Source: Lignipirellula cremea
GTDB lineage: Bacteria > Planctomycetota > Planctomycetia > Pirellulales > Pirellulaceae
NCBI RefSeq assembly: GCF_007751035.1
Contig: NZ_CP036433.1
Location: 6,181,001-6,245,000, forward strand
Length of the DNA: 64,000 nt
Reading direction: 5' to 3'
Positions 43,901 to 51,741 of this stretch are shown here, piece by piece (position 1 is the stretch's first letter; every line of letters begins with the position of its first letter). The notes beneath the pieces are model-generated. The model was not told where the DNA came from, did no database searches, and was given only the letters and a program-made list of their open reading frames with translations. Made by a program: the position numbers and the translations under genes.

Positions 43901-44841
43901 AGCAGCAACTGCAGCAGGCGATCGCCGCCGCCGAGAAGGAGCTGCTGGAAGAACAGCTGGCCCAATTGGAAACGGCCCTGTCCGGGATGATCGGCCGCCA
44001 GCAGCGTCTGCTCGATGAAACGCTCCGGCTGGATCGCCTCGCCAGCGACCAGGGACAGCTAGACCGGGCCGAAAAGGCCAGCATCAACACGCTCGCGCTG
44101 GCGGAAAGAGTTCTGGCCGACGAGGTCGGCGCGCTAAGCCGCAAAACGGCCGAGTCCGCCGCCTTCCAGCTGGGCCTCGATGGGGCCGCCCGGGAAATGC
44201 AACGGGCCGCCGGCCGCCTGGATCGCCAGAACACCGGCGCCGCCACCCAGCAATCGGAACAGGCCGCCCTGCAGCGACTGCAGCAGGTGGTCGACGCCTT
44301 GAAACCGGCCGAACCGACCGACCCTGCCCAGCCGCCGGCCGAACAGGGAGGCGGCGGTGATGGCCCGGCGCCGTCGCAACCCGAGGGAGCGATCGAACGG
44401 CTGGCCGAACTGCGTCTGCTGAAATCGCTCCAGGAAGCGATCAACAGCCGCACGCTTGAGCTGGAAAATCTGCGTCGCCAGCAGGGCGATCTGGCCGAAG
44501 AAGAGATTGTCGAAGCGAACGAACTGGCCGAAGAGCAGGGACGTCTGGCCGATCTGATCATCAATCTGTCGCAGCCGGTTGCTCCGCCTCCAGAAGAGAA
44601 CCCGGACCAGCTGCCGGATCTCAACGATCTCGATCTGAAAGGGCTGGACGATCTGGATCTAAAAGGCCTCGAAGATCTCGACCTGAAAGGGCTGGACGAT
44701 TTGCCGCCCCCTGCGGAGAACAAACCGGCGTCCAGCGGTGCGTCCAACGCGCCCCCGACGACCGAAACAGCCGACGAGCCGCCGTCTCCGGGCAAAGAAA
44801 CCACCACCCCCGGCGAACCCAAAGAATCGTCAACCCCGTAA
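40999..44841 (+). CDS. giant DUF4175-like membrane protein with coiled coils
   Basis: 1280 residues (or 1272 from MHPLEKKVNAIGD at 41023). Three N-terminal membrane segments lie at ~26-46, ~60-80 and ~157-175 (LLLLYGAALTLAVFVGAALL, ICSAALLVSLVAGWWFLLRP, AAGVCLATGVVCLLD). A periplasmic Ig-like/beta region follows (about 200-510). The rest is a very long Gln/Glu/Arg-rich coiled coil (about 520-1150). The acidic tail has near-repeats of LDLKGLDDLDLKGLED, then Pro-rich sequence. The layout matches DUF4175-type proteins found in planctomycete and proteobacterial operons with MoxR/BatA-like genes. It heads a three-gene operon. A scaffold or tension-bearing envelope role is conjecture. Confidence 0.82.
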   Translation: MQPSRGPVMHPLEKKVNAIGDRARRLLLLYGAALTLAVFVGAALLLGLVDYWSRLEDLGLRLICSAALLVSLVAGWWFLLRPVLRRNFGTLYTARQIERSFPQLKDRLSSTIAFLQQSEQDPTAGSLSLRKAVVSQTTAEVERLPLNSALNGTLPRRMAWIAAGVCLATGVVCLLDTSSAAQAAWRLAAPWNAPAWPKRHQLEIVDPPDKIAAGEDLEIRVVDRRGKLPSSVTLEYQVEGESADTVQSVEMFLHDDQMEHRLNHVARSLRYRAVGGDDDTMPWHTLEVVDPPGLTASELTILPPAYTGWKPYQATSHLRVLADSRIEIRGTADRPLSAARVLTPGENKPIVHQAVLSPNRLSFELLASSEPPWIAERSGSYRLELVDQQGIASGASEKWNLRVVPDTPPTASIDAPSSSVFVTANAIVPLSARVKDDLLLAQVELVFRRAGVEEPVDEAIVLAEGPEQPEPGEAVLSGDGDNRVLAYAWDLASLSDLTPGDSLEARIRVVDYKQQQGESGVRRLTIISTQEFEDRLAQRRTYILSQLGEILARQRVARGQTQSLEIQIDQVGNISGNDIDLLQGAELNQRQVRRLLAGDSESIVSQIENLLSDLRNNRIDSSDTERTMTALLEAVQGLEAGPLPQVSQNLITGLKNARDDLLQGQPGFAADPVATPVAASAGTIESLHSAGRGQDAVIAVLEELQGELSQWDNYRRLAREVARIQTEQGSLLEATEQQRIATLTRQTVDLSEQEKADLTKLSQQQLELSRRVEKLQSRMRQMEGELRETDPLAAETVADALDVGERLAISAQMRESGRQLERNQIAQSAAVQKEANEGLQELLEVLSNRRAHELGRIAENLSQAASELGELQKTAEQLRQQTEQAQQEPDEEKKKRTLERLAKEQKELAEKTHRLARRLERLQAQAASQSLSQASQSLSDAGEAGGQGDAGQAEKKAAQAESELEEAEQQLQQAIAAAEKELLEEQLAQLETALSGMIGRQQRLLDETLRLDRLASDQGQLDRAEKASINTLALAERVLADEVGALSRKTAESAAFQLGLDGAAREMQRAAGRLDRQNTGAATQQSEQAALQRLQQVVDALKPAEPTDPAQPPAEQGGGGDGPAPSQPEGAIERLAELRLLKSLQEAINSRTLELENLRRQQGDLAEEEIVEANELAEEQGRLADLIINLSQPVAPPPEENPDQLPDLNDLDLKGLDDLDLKGLEDLDLKGLDDLPPPAENKPASSGASNAPPTTETADEPPSPGKETTTPGEPKESSTP

Positions 44842-44846
44842 CAACC

Positions 44847-45617
44847 ATGCCGCTGTCATCCGAGTTTTTCAAGGATCTTCGCATGTTCGCTTCCCTCTTC
44901 CTTCCGCGCACGGTCGCCGCCTGGCTGGTCCTGGCGGCGATCCTGCTGGCGCTGCCTGCCACAACGATCGCCCAGGAACCGTCGCTCGACAAGCAGGTGC
45001 TGGAAGACCTGGACCTGGGGGACGACGACCTGCTGGAAGGACTCGACGATCTGCCGCTGCGGCCGCCAACGCAGCCAACCCAGCCCCAAGGCGACAACCC
45101 GGCCGAGCTGGCGGGGGAAGATTTAGGCCAGGAGCTGGAGAACCCGCTGCTGCGAATCGGCCAGCGCATGCGGCAGGCCGAAACCCGTATCTCCCAGCGG
45201 GATACGTCGCAACAAACCCAGCAACTGCAGCAGGATATTGTGGCCGATCTGGCGAAGCTGATCGAACAGATGCAACAGCAGCCCCCGCCCAGCGGAGGGC
45301 AATCTTCCCCCAAACCGCAACCCGCTCCCCAGCCGGGGCAGGAACAGCCCAAGCAGGGCGAAGGGGACCAGCAAGCCTCGTCCCAGCCCCAGCCAGGAGC
45401 GTCCCGCGAGAGCTCCGATCGGATGGATAAAAGCGACAAGGCCGAAGCCGGCAGCGAACATCTCGACCTGCTGATCAAGAAAGTCTGGGGGCATTTACCG
45501 CCCCGCGTGCAGCAGCAGATGCAAAATGTGCAGGAAGAACAGGCCACGCCCGGTTTTGAAAAATTGATCTATGAGTACTACAAACGACTAGCGGAGGACG
45601 GTTCCGTCAGTCCATAA
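44847..45617 (+). CDS. exported acidic/Gln-rich protein, operon partner of the DUF4175-like gene
   Basis: Starts 5 bp after the previous stop. The upstream Met gives 256 residues, and the Met at 44883 (MFASLFLPR) gives a cleaner signal peptide (VAAWLVLAAILLALPATTIAQ). The mature N-terminus LDKQVLEDLDLGDDDLLEGLDDLPLRP echoes the LDDLDLKGLEDLDLKGL tail of the DUF4175-like protein. A Gln-rich helix and Pro/Gln linker follow (residues ~110-200). The C-terminal helical motif is LIKKVWGHLPPRVQQQMQNVQEE and FEKLIYEYYKRLAE. This C-terminus recurs in planctomycete proteins beside prenyltransferase-repeat proteins. Function is unknown. Confidence 0.8.
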   Translation: MPLSSEFFKDLRMFASLFLPRTVAAWLVLAAILLALPATTIAQEPSLDKQVLEDLDLGDDDLLEGLDDLPLRPPTQPTQPQGDNPAELAGEDLGQELENPLLRIGQRMRQAETRISQRDTSQQTQQLQQDIVADLAKLIEQMQQQPPPSGGQSSPKPQPAPQPGQEQPKQGEGDQQASSQPQPGASRESSDRMDKSDKAEAGSEHLDLLIKKVWGHLPPRVQQQMQNVQEEQATPGFEKLIYEYYKRLAEDGSVSP

Positions 45618-45709
45618 TAGCGTTCCCGGCGGATTCCCCCCGCTCCGCCTCTTTACGCAGTCCATCGCTTGCCGGCATTGAAGCCGGCCATGGTAGCAAA
45701 GGCACCTTT

Positions 45710-46783
45710 ATGACGCACGTCAGCCGTCGCGTACTGTTGCAACAAGCCTTTCTGGCTGGGGTTGGATCTCTCGCTCTCCCTCGACTCCTCCAGGCGCAGA
45801 TCGGCGATCTTGAACAAAATCCCGAATGGAATGCCGATTTAGTCACCACCCAGACCCAAAGGGCGATCGACCAGGGCCTGGCGTACCTGGCCTCGCGGCA
45901 GTCCGAGAACGGCTCCTTTGGCGGGATCGGCGGCAACGAGTACGGCCGAAACGTAGCGGTGGTCAGCCTGGCGGGGCTGGCCTTTATGTCGGCCGGCAAC
46001 ATGCCGGGCCGCGGGCCGCACGGCGAGAACGTCACCCGGTGCCTGGAATACATTGACGATAACACGCTGGAATCCGGCCTGATCTGCTACCAGCCAGCCG
46101 CCAGCCACGGCCCCATGTACGGCCACGGTTTCGCCACGCTGTTCCTGGCCGAAGCCTATGGCATGACGCCCGACACCTCGGTCCGCGACAAGCTGGCCCA
46201 GTCGGTCAAGCTGATTATCGAAGCTCAAAACCCCGACGGCGGCTGGCGCTACTTGCCGCAATCGGAAGACGCCGACCTGTCGGTCACCATCTGCCAGATC
46301 ATGGCCCTCAGGGCGGCCCGCAACGCCGGCGTGTACGTGCCGAACGAAACGATCGACCTCTGTACGGAATACGTCAAACGCAGCCAGAATCCCGATGGCG
46401 GTTTTACCTACCAGCTTAACGGCGGCCCCAGCCTGTTCCCGCGATCGGCCGCCGGCGTCGTCGCCTTGTATTCGGCCGGCGTTTACGACAGCGACGAGAT
46501 CACCAAGGGTCTGGACTACCTGATGAACCACGTCCCGCGGCACAACGACGGGTTCACCCGCGACAACCACTACTATTACGGCCAGTATTACGCAGTCCAG
46601 GCGATGTGGCACGCTGGCGGCAAGCACTGGAGCACCTGGTACCCGGCCATTCGCGACGAGCTCATGTCCCGCCAGCTGAAAGACGGCTACTGGCGTGACC
46701 AGGTCGGTTCGGAATATGCGACCGCCATGGCCTGCATCATTTTGCAAATGCCCAATAATTACCTGCCGATTTTCCAGCGGTAA
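45710..46783 (+). CDS. Tat-exported prenyltransferase/squalene-cyclase-repeat protein
   Basis: 357 residues. The Tat-like signal is SRRVLLQQAFLAGVGSLALP. The body is an alpha/alpha toroid built of repeats with the QNPDGGW pattern (SRQSENGSFGG, AQNPDGGWRYLPQ, SQNPDGGFTYQL, QLKDGYWRDQ), as in prenyltransferases and squalene cyclases. The cyclase DxDD catalytic motif is not evident, so enzymatic cyclisation is not supported. Such proteins close the DUF4175-type operon in planctomycetes and probably act in the envelope as binding proteins. It lies about 90 bp after the preceding gene. Confidence 0.87.
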   Translation: MTHVSRRVLLQQAFLAGVGSLALPRLLQAQIGDLEQNPEWNADLVTTQTQRAIDQGLAYLASRQSENGSFGGIGGNEYGRNVAVVSLAGLAFMSAGNMPGRGPHGENVTRCLEYIDDNTLESGLICYQPAASHGPMYGHGFATLFLAEAYGMTPDTSVRDKLAQSVKLIIEAQNPDGGWRYLPQSEDADLSVTICQIMALRAARNAGVYVPNETIDLCTEYVKRSQNPDGGFTYQLNGGPSLFPRSAAGVVALYSAGVYDSDEITKGLDYLMNHVPRHNDGFTRDNHYYYGQYYAVQAMWHAGGKHWSTWYPAIRDELMSRQLKDGYWRDQVGSEYATAMACIILQMPNNYLPIFQR

Positions 46784-46988
46784 GCCGATAAACAGCGGAA
46801 CAGTCATCAGCCCCCGCCCCACCAACACGGCTGGGGCTGCGTTCGAGCCTCCCACCCCAGGCATAAAAAATTTCGCCAAGGGTGCTTGCAGGCCTTTTGA
46901 TTTTGACTAGAATTCCACCTTTCCGAAGCACCGAGAGCAACCGCTTTCCGCTCTCGGAAAACAGAAGCAGAAAACAACCCCAAAAGTT

Positions 46989-47062
<74 letters not shown>

Positions 47063-47070
47063 TTTTCAGA

Positions 47071-47107
47071 ACGCTCGTTGTCCAGGTGTGGCAACGAGCG
47101 TTTTTTC
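47071..47107 (+). terminator. rho-independent terminator of tRNA-Asp
   Basis: ACGCTCGTTG (47071-47080) pairs with CAACGAGCGT (47092-47101), followed by TTTTTT. Confidence 0.93.
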
Positions 47108-47260
47108 ATTGCTTCGGGCTTACGACGCATGCTTGGCGTGTAAAATGGGTGTCTGCCTTCGAATTCTGAAGCAATAGCACGTATTCTCGAAATGTCTGTC
47201 ATCGCCTGGCATATCTGCCTTTGCAACAAGCGCTTGCCGCCACGTCAGAAGGAGTTGAAG

Positions 47261-47692
47261 ATGAAGGCGACGGAAGCCGAGCCAACGTTGCGACGAATGT
47301 TGAGCGAGGCGGGATTCGACTTCTCGAATCCGAGTCCGATGCTGGCATGGCAGGTGTTCAAGGCGTTCGCCGGGCAACCCGTAAAGTGTGCTGACGATGG
47401 CCTATTGTTCGAGTGCGGTGTCTACGAGTTCACCGGTGAGCCGCTCTTTCACTTCGATTTGTGCCGCCAGTTCGAGATCGAAGTGAACGGCGAATACGAT
47501 CACATGGAGCAGTTGCATTGCCGGTTGACCTGCAAGCCAACGGAAGCGTTAAAGTCACTTGAAACGAATCTTTGGGCGTATGATTTCCAATCAATGCCTG
47601 CCTTTTTTGACGCTGTTGAGAATCTTCCAGAGTTCAAGACGGCAGTAGCTCATCCGACGTGGCAGTGTGAAGTTGAACAAAATGAGGTTTAG
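47261..47692 (+). CDS. immunity-type orphan protein
   Basis: The start at MKATEAEPTLRR (47261) is set by an AGAAGGAG ribosome site 6 bases upstream; 143 residues. The fold looks like a small alpha/beta protein (MLAWQVFKAFAGQPVKCADDGLLFECGVYEF, HFDLCRQFEIEVNGEYDHMEQLHCRLTCKP). The size, Cys/Phe-rich beta strands and low-GC context suggest an immunity or accessory protein, but no named family is claimed. It is the first of three short same-strand ORFs after tRNA-Asp. Confidence 0.65.
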   Translation: MKATEAEPTLRRMLSEAGFDFSNPSPMLAWQVFKAFAGQPVKCADDGLLFECGVYEFTGEPLFHFDLCRQFEIEVNGEYDHMEQLHCRLTCKPTEALKSLETNLWAYDFQSMPAFFDAVENLPEFKTAVAHPTWQCEVEQNEV

Positions 47693-47821
47693 CGGTGATG
47701 CAACTGGCGGCGTGTTACCATTCGGCGGCGGAGTGGGTCGGAACAAGTCAATCACAAACAACAACCGGCGTGTGGATCGCAAATCGGTCTTTCAAACGTC
47801 TGCCGAGCGAATGCACCAACG

Positions 47822-48121
47822 GTGACTTGGGAGCAATGGTTCTTGGACGATTCGGAGGCTGGTGTCTCCCATCCGACGGACTGGCGGCAATTCCATGAGG
47901 AATACAAAGAGAGTCTTGGTGTAAAGGACTACTGGGGATTCGTGAAGAAATGCCGCTACGTTGGGATCGAACGAGAAGACAGCGTTTTTACGATCAAGCC
48001 CCATCGCAATCGGGGCGGGAAGTGCTTTGAGTTGCTCACCGACAGCGAACAGGTGCTAAACGCACCCACTTCCGACCAATTGGGAGCGGCCATAATAAGA
48101 TGTTCCAGCATGTGTCAGTGA
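47822..48121 (+). CDS. CdiI-type immunity-like protein
   Basis: 99 residues from a GTG start at 47822 (MTWEQWFLDDSEAGVSHPTD). The core YKESLGVKDYWGFVKKCRYVGIEREDSVFTI and the end LTDSEQVLNAPTSDQLGAAII resemble immunity proteins of contact-dependent inhibition systems, whose C-termini often read like SDQLGAAI. No toxin gene (CdiA/polymorphic toxin) is visible in the window, so this would be an orphan immunity gene. The family assignment is by pattern only. Confidence 0.55.
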   Translation: MTWEQWFLDDSEAGVSHPTDWRQFHEEYKESLGVKDYWGFVKKCRYVGIEREDSVFTIKPHRNRGGKCFELLTDSEQVLNAPTSDQLGAAIIRCSSMCQ

Positions 48122-48193
48122 CCACCAACAGGTTGTTGCGTTTCCCACGTTTTTTTGAAAAAAGTTTTTGAGTTTCCAATTTTGCAACAGCCG

Positions 48194-48469
48194 ATGAAAA
48201 CCACCGACTTTCAATTCGATCTTCGTCTTGGTGAAGCAGACCGGGAACGACAATTCGAGAAGCTGAAAGAGACGATCTTGGGTGTCAAGGGCGTGTTGAA
48301 GGTGGATTGCCGAGCGTCGAATAGTGGCTGCAACTGCCACATTCAGGTCGAGTTTCCAGATTCGGAAGCCGCCAAAAAGCTACATCGAAAACTGATGAAC
48401 CTTCTGATGAGGACTCCCGACGTGGAGATTTCGTCCGTGACGACGAAGCTGACGGAGATTTTCGATTGA
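48194..48469 (+). CDS. small orphan alpha/beta protein
   Basis: 91 residues from the ATG at 48194 (MKTTDFQFDLRLGEADRERQ); a TTG 39 bp upstream is a weaker alternative. It reads as a beta-alpha-beta-beta-alpha fold (LKETILGVKGVLKVDCRAS, CNCHIQVEFPDSEAAKKLHRKL, DVEISSVTTKL), similar in outline to ferredoxin-like domains. No function is assigned. It is the third short ORF in the post-tRNA accessory run. Confidence 0.55.
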   Translation: MKTTDFQFDLRLGEADRERQFEKLKETILGVKGVLKVDCRASNSGCNCHIQVEFPDSEAAKKLHRKLMNLLMRTPDVEISSVTTKLTEIFD

Positions 48470-48644
48470 TGGCTTCCCCCACAAAAACGGATCAGGCCGG
48501 CCACCCCAAAACATGCCAACAGGACTACTACAAGCGACCCGAGGTCCTTGACAGGTCTGGCGGATACAGGGGGGACAGCAAACTGCCTCTGCCGGCTTTC
48601 GGCCAGCAGAGGCTTGCTCCTACGAGTCCGACAGGCACTCAAAA

Positions 48645-49075
48645 CCAGACACCCACTTTTCCTCACCCTGCAGGAAATCTACGAAACTGTTTCTCCCGTG
48701 CCGATTGAGCTTTATTATCCAGGAGATTCGCAATGGAATGCGTTTCATCAGCTCCATGCGACTCAACCGATGACGGGGCAGGTATACGACCGGGCCGCGT
48801 TTGGACTTCCACATTTGTCGGTGCATGCGGTGGAAATCCTGGACGTCGCTGTTTCCTTGTTGGGCGTCGCGGAAACGCATGCCTGGCTGGCGGCACAGAT
48901 TCCCGCACTTGACGCGCTAACGCCAGCAGAATGCCTTGGCGCCGATAGTCTCGAATTGACCAGGCGACTCCGCGTGTATCTAATGCGTTCCCCCGTTTAG
49001 AGCGGGCAACAGGGATTGGCAAATCTCAGAGAGACGGCCCTGGCGCAAAGCCCAGCGGGTAAAGTGGGTTTCTGG
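48645..49075 (+). pseudogene. DUF2384/MbcA-ParS-like antitoxin remnant between palindrome halves
   Basis: The frame ending at 49000 encodes, in its last ~60 residues, SVSLLGVAETHAWLAAQIPA, LDALTPAECLGADSLELTRR and LRVYLMRSPV. This resembles the C-terminal toxin-binding domain (DUF2384) of Xre/MbcA/ParS antitoxins. The N-terminal DNA-binding part is missing and the frame upstream is unrelated. The left half of a recurrent palindrome (CCAGACACCCACTTTTCC, 48645-48662) and its right half (TAAAGTGGGTTTCTGG, 49060-49075) lie on either side, suggesting insertion into that repeat. No toxin gene is seen. Confidence 0.5.
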
Positions 49076-49205
49076 TGCGGAAGCACGTGTTTGCCCGTTC
49101 GTGAGAGAAACCATTTTCTCATTGTGGCAGGCTCGCAGCGATGGACTGTCAGGGGAAGTGGGGAGCTGCCGGGATCTCTGTTGTTAAATGTGCAGGGCCG
49201 TGTTG

Positions 49206-49637
49206 ATGAAGAGATCTCTTTCCGCCAAAATTCTGCTTGCTCTCATCGTCGTTTCTATCGGGACTGCCGCAAACCTGGCGCCAAGATTTGGGTCTGTTGC
49301 AGGAGGCGTTTATCAATATGTCGTTGTCGATAATTACGGTTGGCCACGGAAATGTTTTGCCCGTCTGGTAGAAGCCGAATGGCAGGGACTAAACGCATCT
49401 CCCGCCTATGCATTCTCGTCGTCGCCCCAGGTCAAGGTCAAATTTTGGGCGCCGTCACATTCGCTCGCAGGCGCCACGGAGTTCTATCTATTTCCTTTTT
49501 TCTTTGATTTGTTTTGGTGGACGCTCCTCTGGATTTTGCTGATCCGTTCGAGAGTAAGTTTCCACCGTTTTCAATTTGTCCTGCCGGATCCATTGATTGT
49601 TACCGCCCTCATTGCACTTGCGGTATCTGGGAGATAA
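49206..49637 (+). CDS. small membrane protein of unknown function
   Basis: 143 residues from ATG 49206 (MKRSLSAKILLALIVVSIG). An N-terminal signal-anchor precedes an external segment (VYQYVVVDNYGWPRKCFARLVEAEWQGL). Two further hydrophobic segments follow (FFFDLFWWTLLWILLIRS and LIVTALIALAVSG). No family was recognised. GC and position place it in the accessory patch. Confidence 0.6.
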   Translation: MKRSLSAKILLALIVVSIGTAANLAPRFGSVAGGVYQYVVVDNYGWPRKCFARLVEAEWQGLNASPAYAFSSSPQVKVKFWAPSHSLAGATEFYLFPFFFDLFWWTLLWILLIRSRVSFHRFQFVLPDPLIVTALIALAVSGR

Positions 49638-49822
49638 CTGCACGCCTTCCCGTCGGCAGCCGGACGAACCGAGTCAAAACGCTCACCGCCCGATTCGGAG
49701 TTTCGTCTTTTCAAGAACGGCTGGTAAAGTCTGGCTCGCTCAACTGCCCCAGTCTCAAAGACGGTTACTGAATCGCAGAATCATGATCGGAACTATCGGG
49801 CGATTGCGAAGCAACCGCAACA

Positions 49823-49900
49823 CCAGACACCCACTACTTCGCACATCCCGTAGGGATACCCCAGGCACACAGGCCAGCGGCTGAAAAGTGGGCGCCTGCC
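49823..49900. repeat. palindromic repeat (CCAGACACCCACT family)
   Basis: The left arm CCAGACACCCACTACTTC (49823-49840) and right arm GAAAAGTGGGCGCCTGCC (49882-49899) are imperfect inverse complements. Related pairs occur at 48645/49060 and 51604-51656 (CCAGAAACCCACTCGCC with GCAAAGTGGGCGTCTGCC), and a right half at 47142-47157. All lie within 47.1-51.7 kb. Confidence 0.65.
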
Positions 49901-49928
49901 GCGGAAGCATCTGGCAGAAGGCCGCCAT

Positions 49929-50097
49929 CTCTCTACGTCGTCTCTCTACGTCGTCTCTCTACGTCGTCTCTCTACGTCGTCTCTCTACGTCGTCTCTCTA
50001 CGTCGTCTCTCTACGTCGTCTCTCTACGTCGTCTCACTACGTCGTCTCACTACGTCGTCTCACTACGTCGTCTCTCTGCGTCGTCTCTCTGCGTCGT
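49929..50097. repeat. 13-bp minisatellite, 13 copies
   Basis: Thirteen uninterrupted units of 13 bp. Eight are CTCTCTACGTCGT, then three CTCACTACGTCGT, then two CTCTCTGCGTCGT. The ordered variants show stepwise local duplication. Because 13 is not a multiple of three, any reading frame cycles every three units; no gene uses it convincingly. Confidence 0.95.
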
Positions 50098-50360
50098 CTT
50101 TTCAGCCGCTGGCCCGCAGGCCCCTCGGAAAGGTGCTGCGGCGTCGGTCTGCAGCGTGCTGTTTTCCTTCCCTGCGCGGCTCAGTCCGCCAGCCGGTTCT
50201 TCGTCAGGTGCGGCGCCGTTGGCGTTCGATCGCCCTGACATCTGTTTCAACAACAATTGTCCTGACGTTTAATTGCCAGGACGTTAAGTTCTCCGCAGGA
50301 AGAACTTGAGAATTTGTCGTGCGTCGTGGAAGGACGCTGGTCGTAACCGATCTGGGGAAA

Positions 50361-50450
50361 ATGTTCATGGCTACTGAGAATGCGTCGTCCGTCGTGGTCA
50401 TTGGCGGCGGTCCGGCGGGGGCGGCCCTGCTTTGGGGACGTTCGCACTGA
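50361..50450 (+). pseudogene. FAD-dependent oxidoreductase N-terminus remnant
   Basis: A 29-codon frame reads MFMATENASSVVVIGGGPAG, then AALLWGRSH and a stop. The strand VVVIGGGPAGAA is the classic FAD/NAD Rossmann fingerprint found at the start of tryptophan-halogenase/geranylgeranyl-reductase-type flavoproteins. Nothing of the remaining gene follows; instead the sequence merges into the 3' end of the opposite-strand membrane-protein gene. It is a truncated relic. Confidence 0.55.
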
Positions 50451-50841
50451 TCGGCACAAGGAGCGATGCCCCGACGCCGGCGATTGTTCCCAGCAAGATG
50501 GCCATGTAGAGAACCAGAAACCAGGACCATTCACCGTCAACAAAGGTCAAGGCCAGAAGAAACAGGGCAGGCGCCACCGCGGCCCCGCCGATAGCAAGGA
50601 GAATCAGGGCAGCAGCCGGACGAAACGCGATGAGCAGGGCCAGCAGCCCCGCCCACAGACATGACACGACGGCCGCCAGACAGCCGACGCCGATCACGCC
50701 GAACATGTCAAATTCCGAATAACGCGGCCCAAGCACACGGGAAAATGTCGTTACCAGCAGCATGGAAAGTCCGAAACCGCAGCCGCCGCCAGCCAACAGG
50801 CCAACCAGACTTGCGATGCAGACTCGAACCGTGATCATCAT
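50398..50841 (-). CDS. small polytopic membrane protein
   Basis: 147 residues with four predicted membrane segments (VCIASLVGLLAGGGCGFGLSMLLV, MFGVIGVGCLAAVVSCLWAGLLALLI, AAALILLAIGGAAVAPALFLLAL, WFLVLYMAILLGTIAGVGASLL) and a Pro-rich C-terminal tail. No family was recognised. It lies 28 bp downstream of a similar-sized membrane protein on the same strand; the two share an LAGGGxGF-like first segment and may be paralogues. Its 3' end overlaps the flavoprotein relic on the other strand. Confidence 0.7.
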   Translation of the reverse strand: MMITVRVCIASLVGLLAGGGCGFGLSMLLVTTFSRVLGPRYSEFDMFGVIGVGCLAAVVSCLWAGLLALLIAFRPAAALILLAIGGAAVAPALFLLALTFVDGEWSWFLVLYMAILLGTIAGVGASLLVPISANVPKAGPPPPDRRQ

Positions 50842-50869
50842 TCGCGAAAGCTCTTTCGTTCGCTCTGTT

Positions 50870-51325
50870 CTAACGCCATCGCCTCAACACCAAGGCGCAC
50901 ATCGCGAGCGCAGCGCCGCCAAGCATACCGCAGAAAGCAAAATAGGCCAGCGTGGCCAACGATGCAGCACCCGTGAATTGGCCAATACCTTCAAACAGTT
51001 CGTACAGCACCGTCCCGTAACCGAAAAATCCGGCGACAACCCCGATCACCAGGCCCGTCAGGGTCCAGTAAATCCACTTCGTCTCCGGAGAGCCAGGGGC
51101 TTGCCTCGAGCGCGACAGGAGGATGCCGCCAAGCAGTCCACAGGCAGCGCCCAGCGGCACACCGGCCAGAAGGGCGTAAACGCCTGGTCGCCAGTCCCCG
51201 TAGGGCGTGGGGCCGGCCGATGGCGGCAGTAACGCATCGGCCAAATACAGGACGGCCCAAAATCCAAGGAACCCGCCCGCGAGAAACGTGCTCAGGCAAA
51301 CAATGACACGCAGATAGCGGGGCAT
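50870..51325 (-). CDS. small polytopic membrane protein, probable paralogue of the downstream gene
   Basis: 151 residues with four predicted membrane segments (LRVIVCLSTFLAGGFLGFWAVLYLA, VYALLAGVPLGAACGLLGGILL, WIYWTLTGLVIGVVAGFFGYGTV, LATLAYFAFCGMLGGAALAMCALVL). The first helix (CLSTFLAGGFLGF) resembles that of the next gene (CIASLVGLLAGGGCGF). It probably forms a two-gene operon with it. Function is unknown. Confidence 0.7.
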   Translation of the reverse strand: MPRYLRVIVCLSTFLAGGFLGFWAVLYLADALLPPSAGPTPYGDWRPGVYALLAGVPLGAACGLLGGILLSRSRQAPGSPETKWIYWTLTGLVIGVVAGFFGYGTVLYELFEGIGQFTGAASLATLAYFAFCGMLGGAALAMCALVLRRWR

Positions 51326-51741
51326 CTCTGGTCCTCGAATAAAAACAACGCCGAACCCTCAGCCACGAAAAGACAATAGCCAATCATCGCCACGCCCCTG
51401 CTTGCGAACGCGCCGCGGAGTTCCTCCAGTCAACCACCGGCCGTCACTCCGGCATGCAACAAGAGCCCCGCCTTGGAAATCCAAAAACAGCAACGCTGAC
51501 AAGCAGAGCCACCCCAAACCTAACAGCACCCGCAGGATCTGGCAAAGAATATCAAGGCGCTGCCAGGCTGTTTCTGCGAGCGCGCGCACCAGAACTCGCA
51601 AAACCAGAAACCCACTCGCCCCGAATATAACCCCGCAGGCAAAGTGGGCGTCTGCCATTGGGATCGAAGATGGCGCCACGATGGGCGCCCGCTGCCGTGG
51701 TTCCTGCTTCGTAACTTTCAGGGCAGGAACGATGCTGAAAG

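Noticed and set aside
42004-43965. 653-codon minus-strand frame inside the DUF4175-like gene
   Set aside because: Antisense shadow of a coiled-coil region; the operon runs on the plus strand.
49929-50097. CRISPR array
   Set aside because: Units are contiguous 13-mers without spacers, and no cas genes are present.
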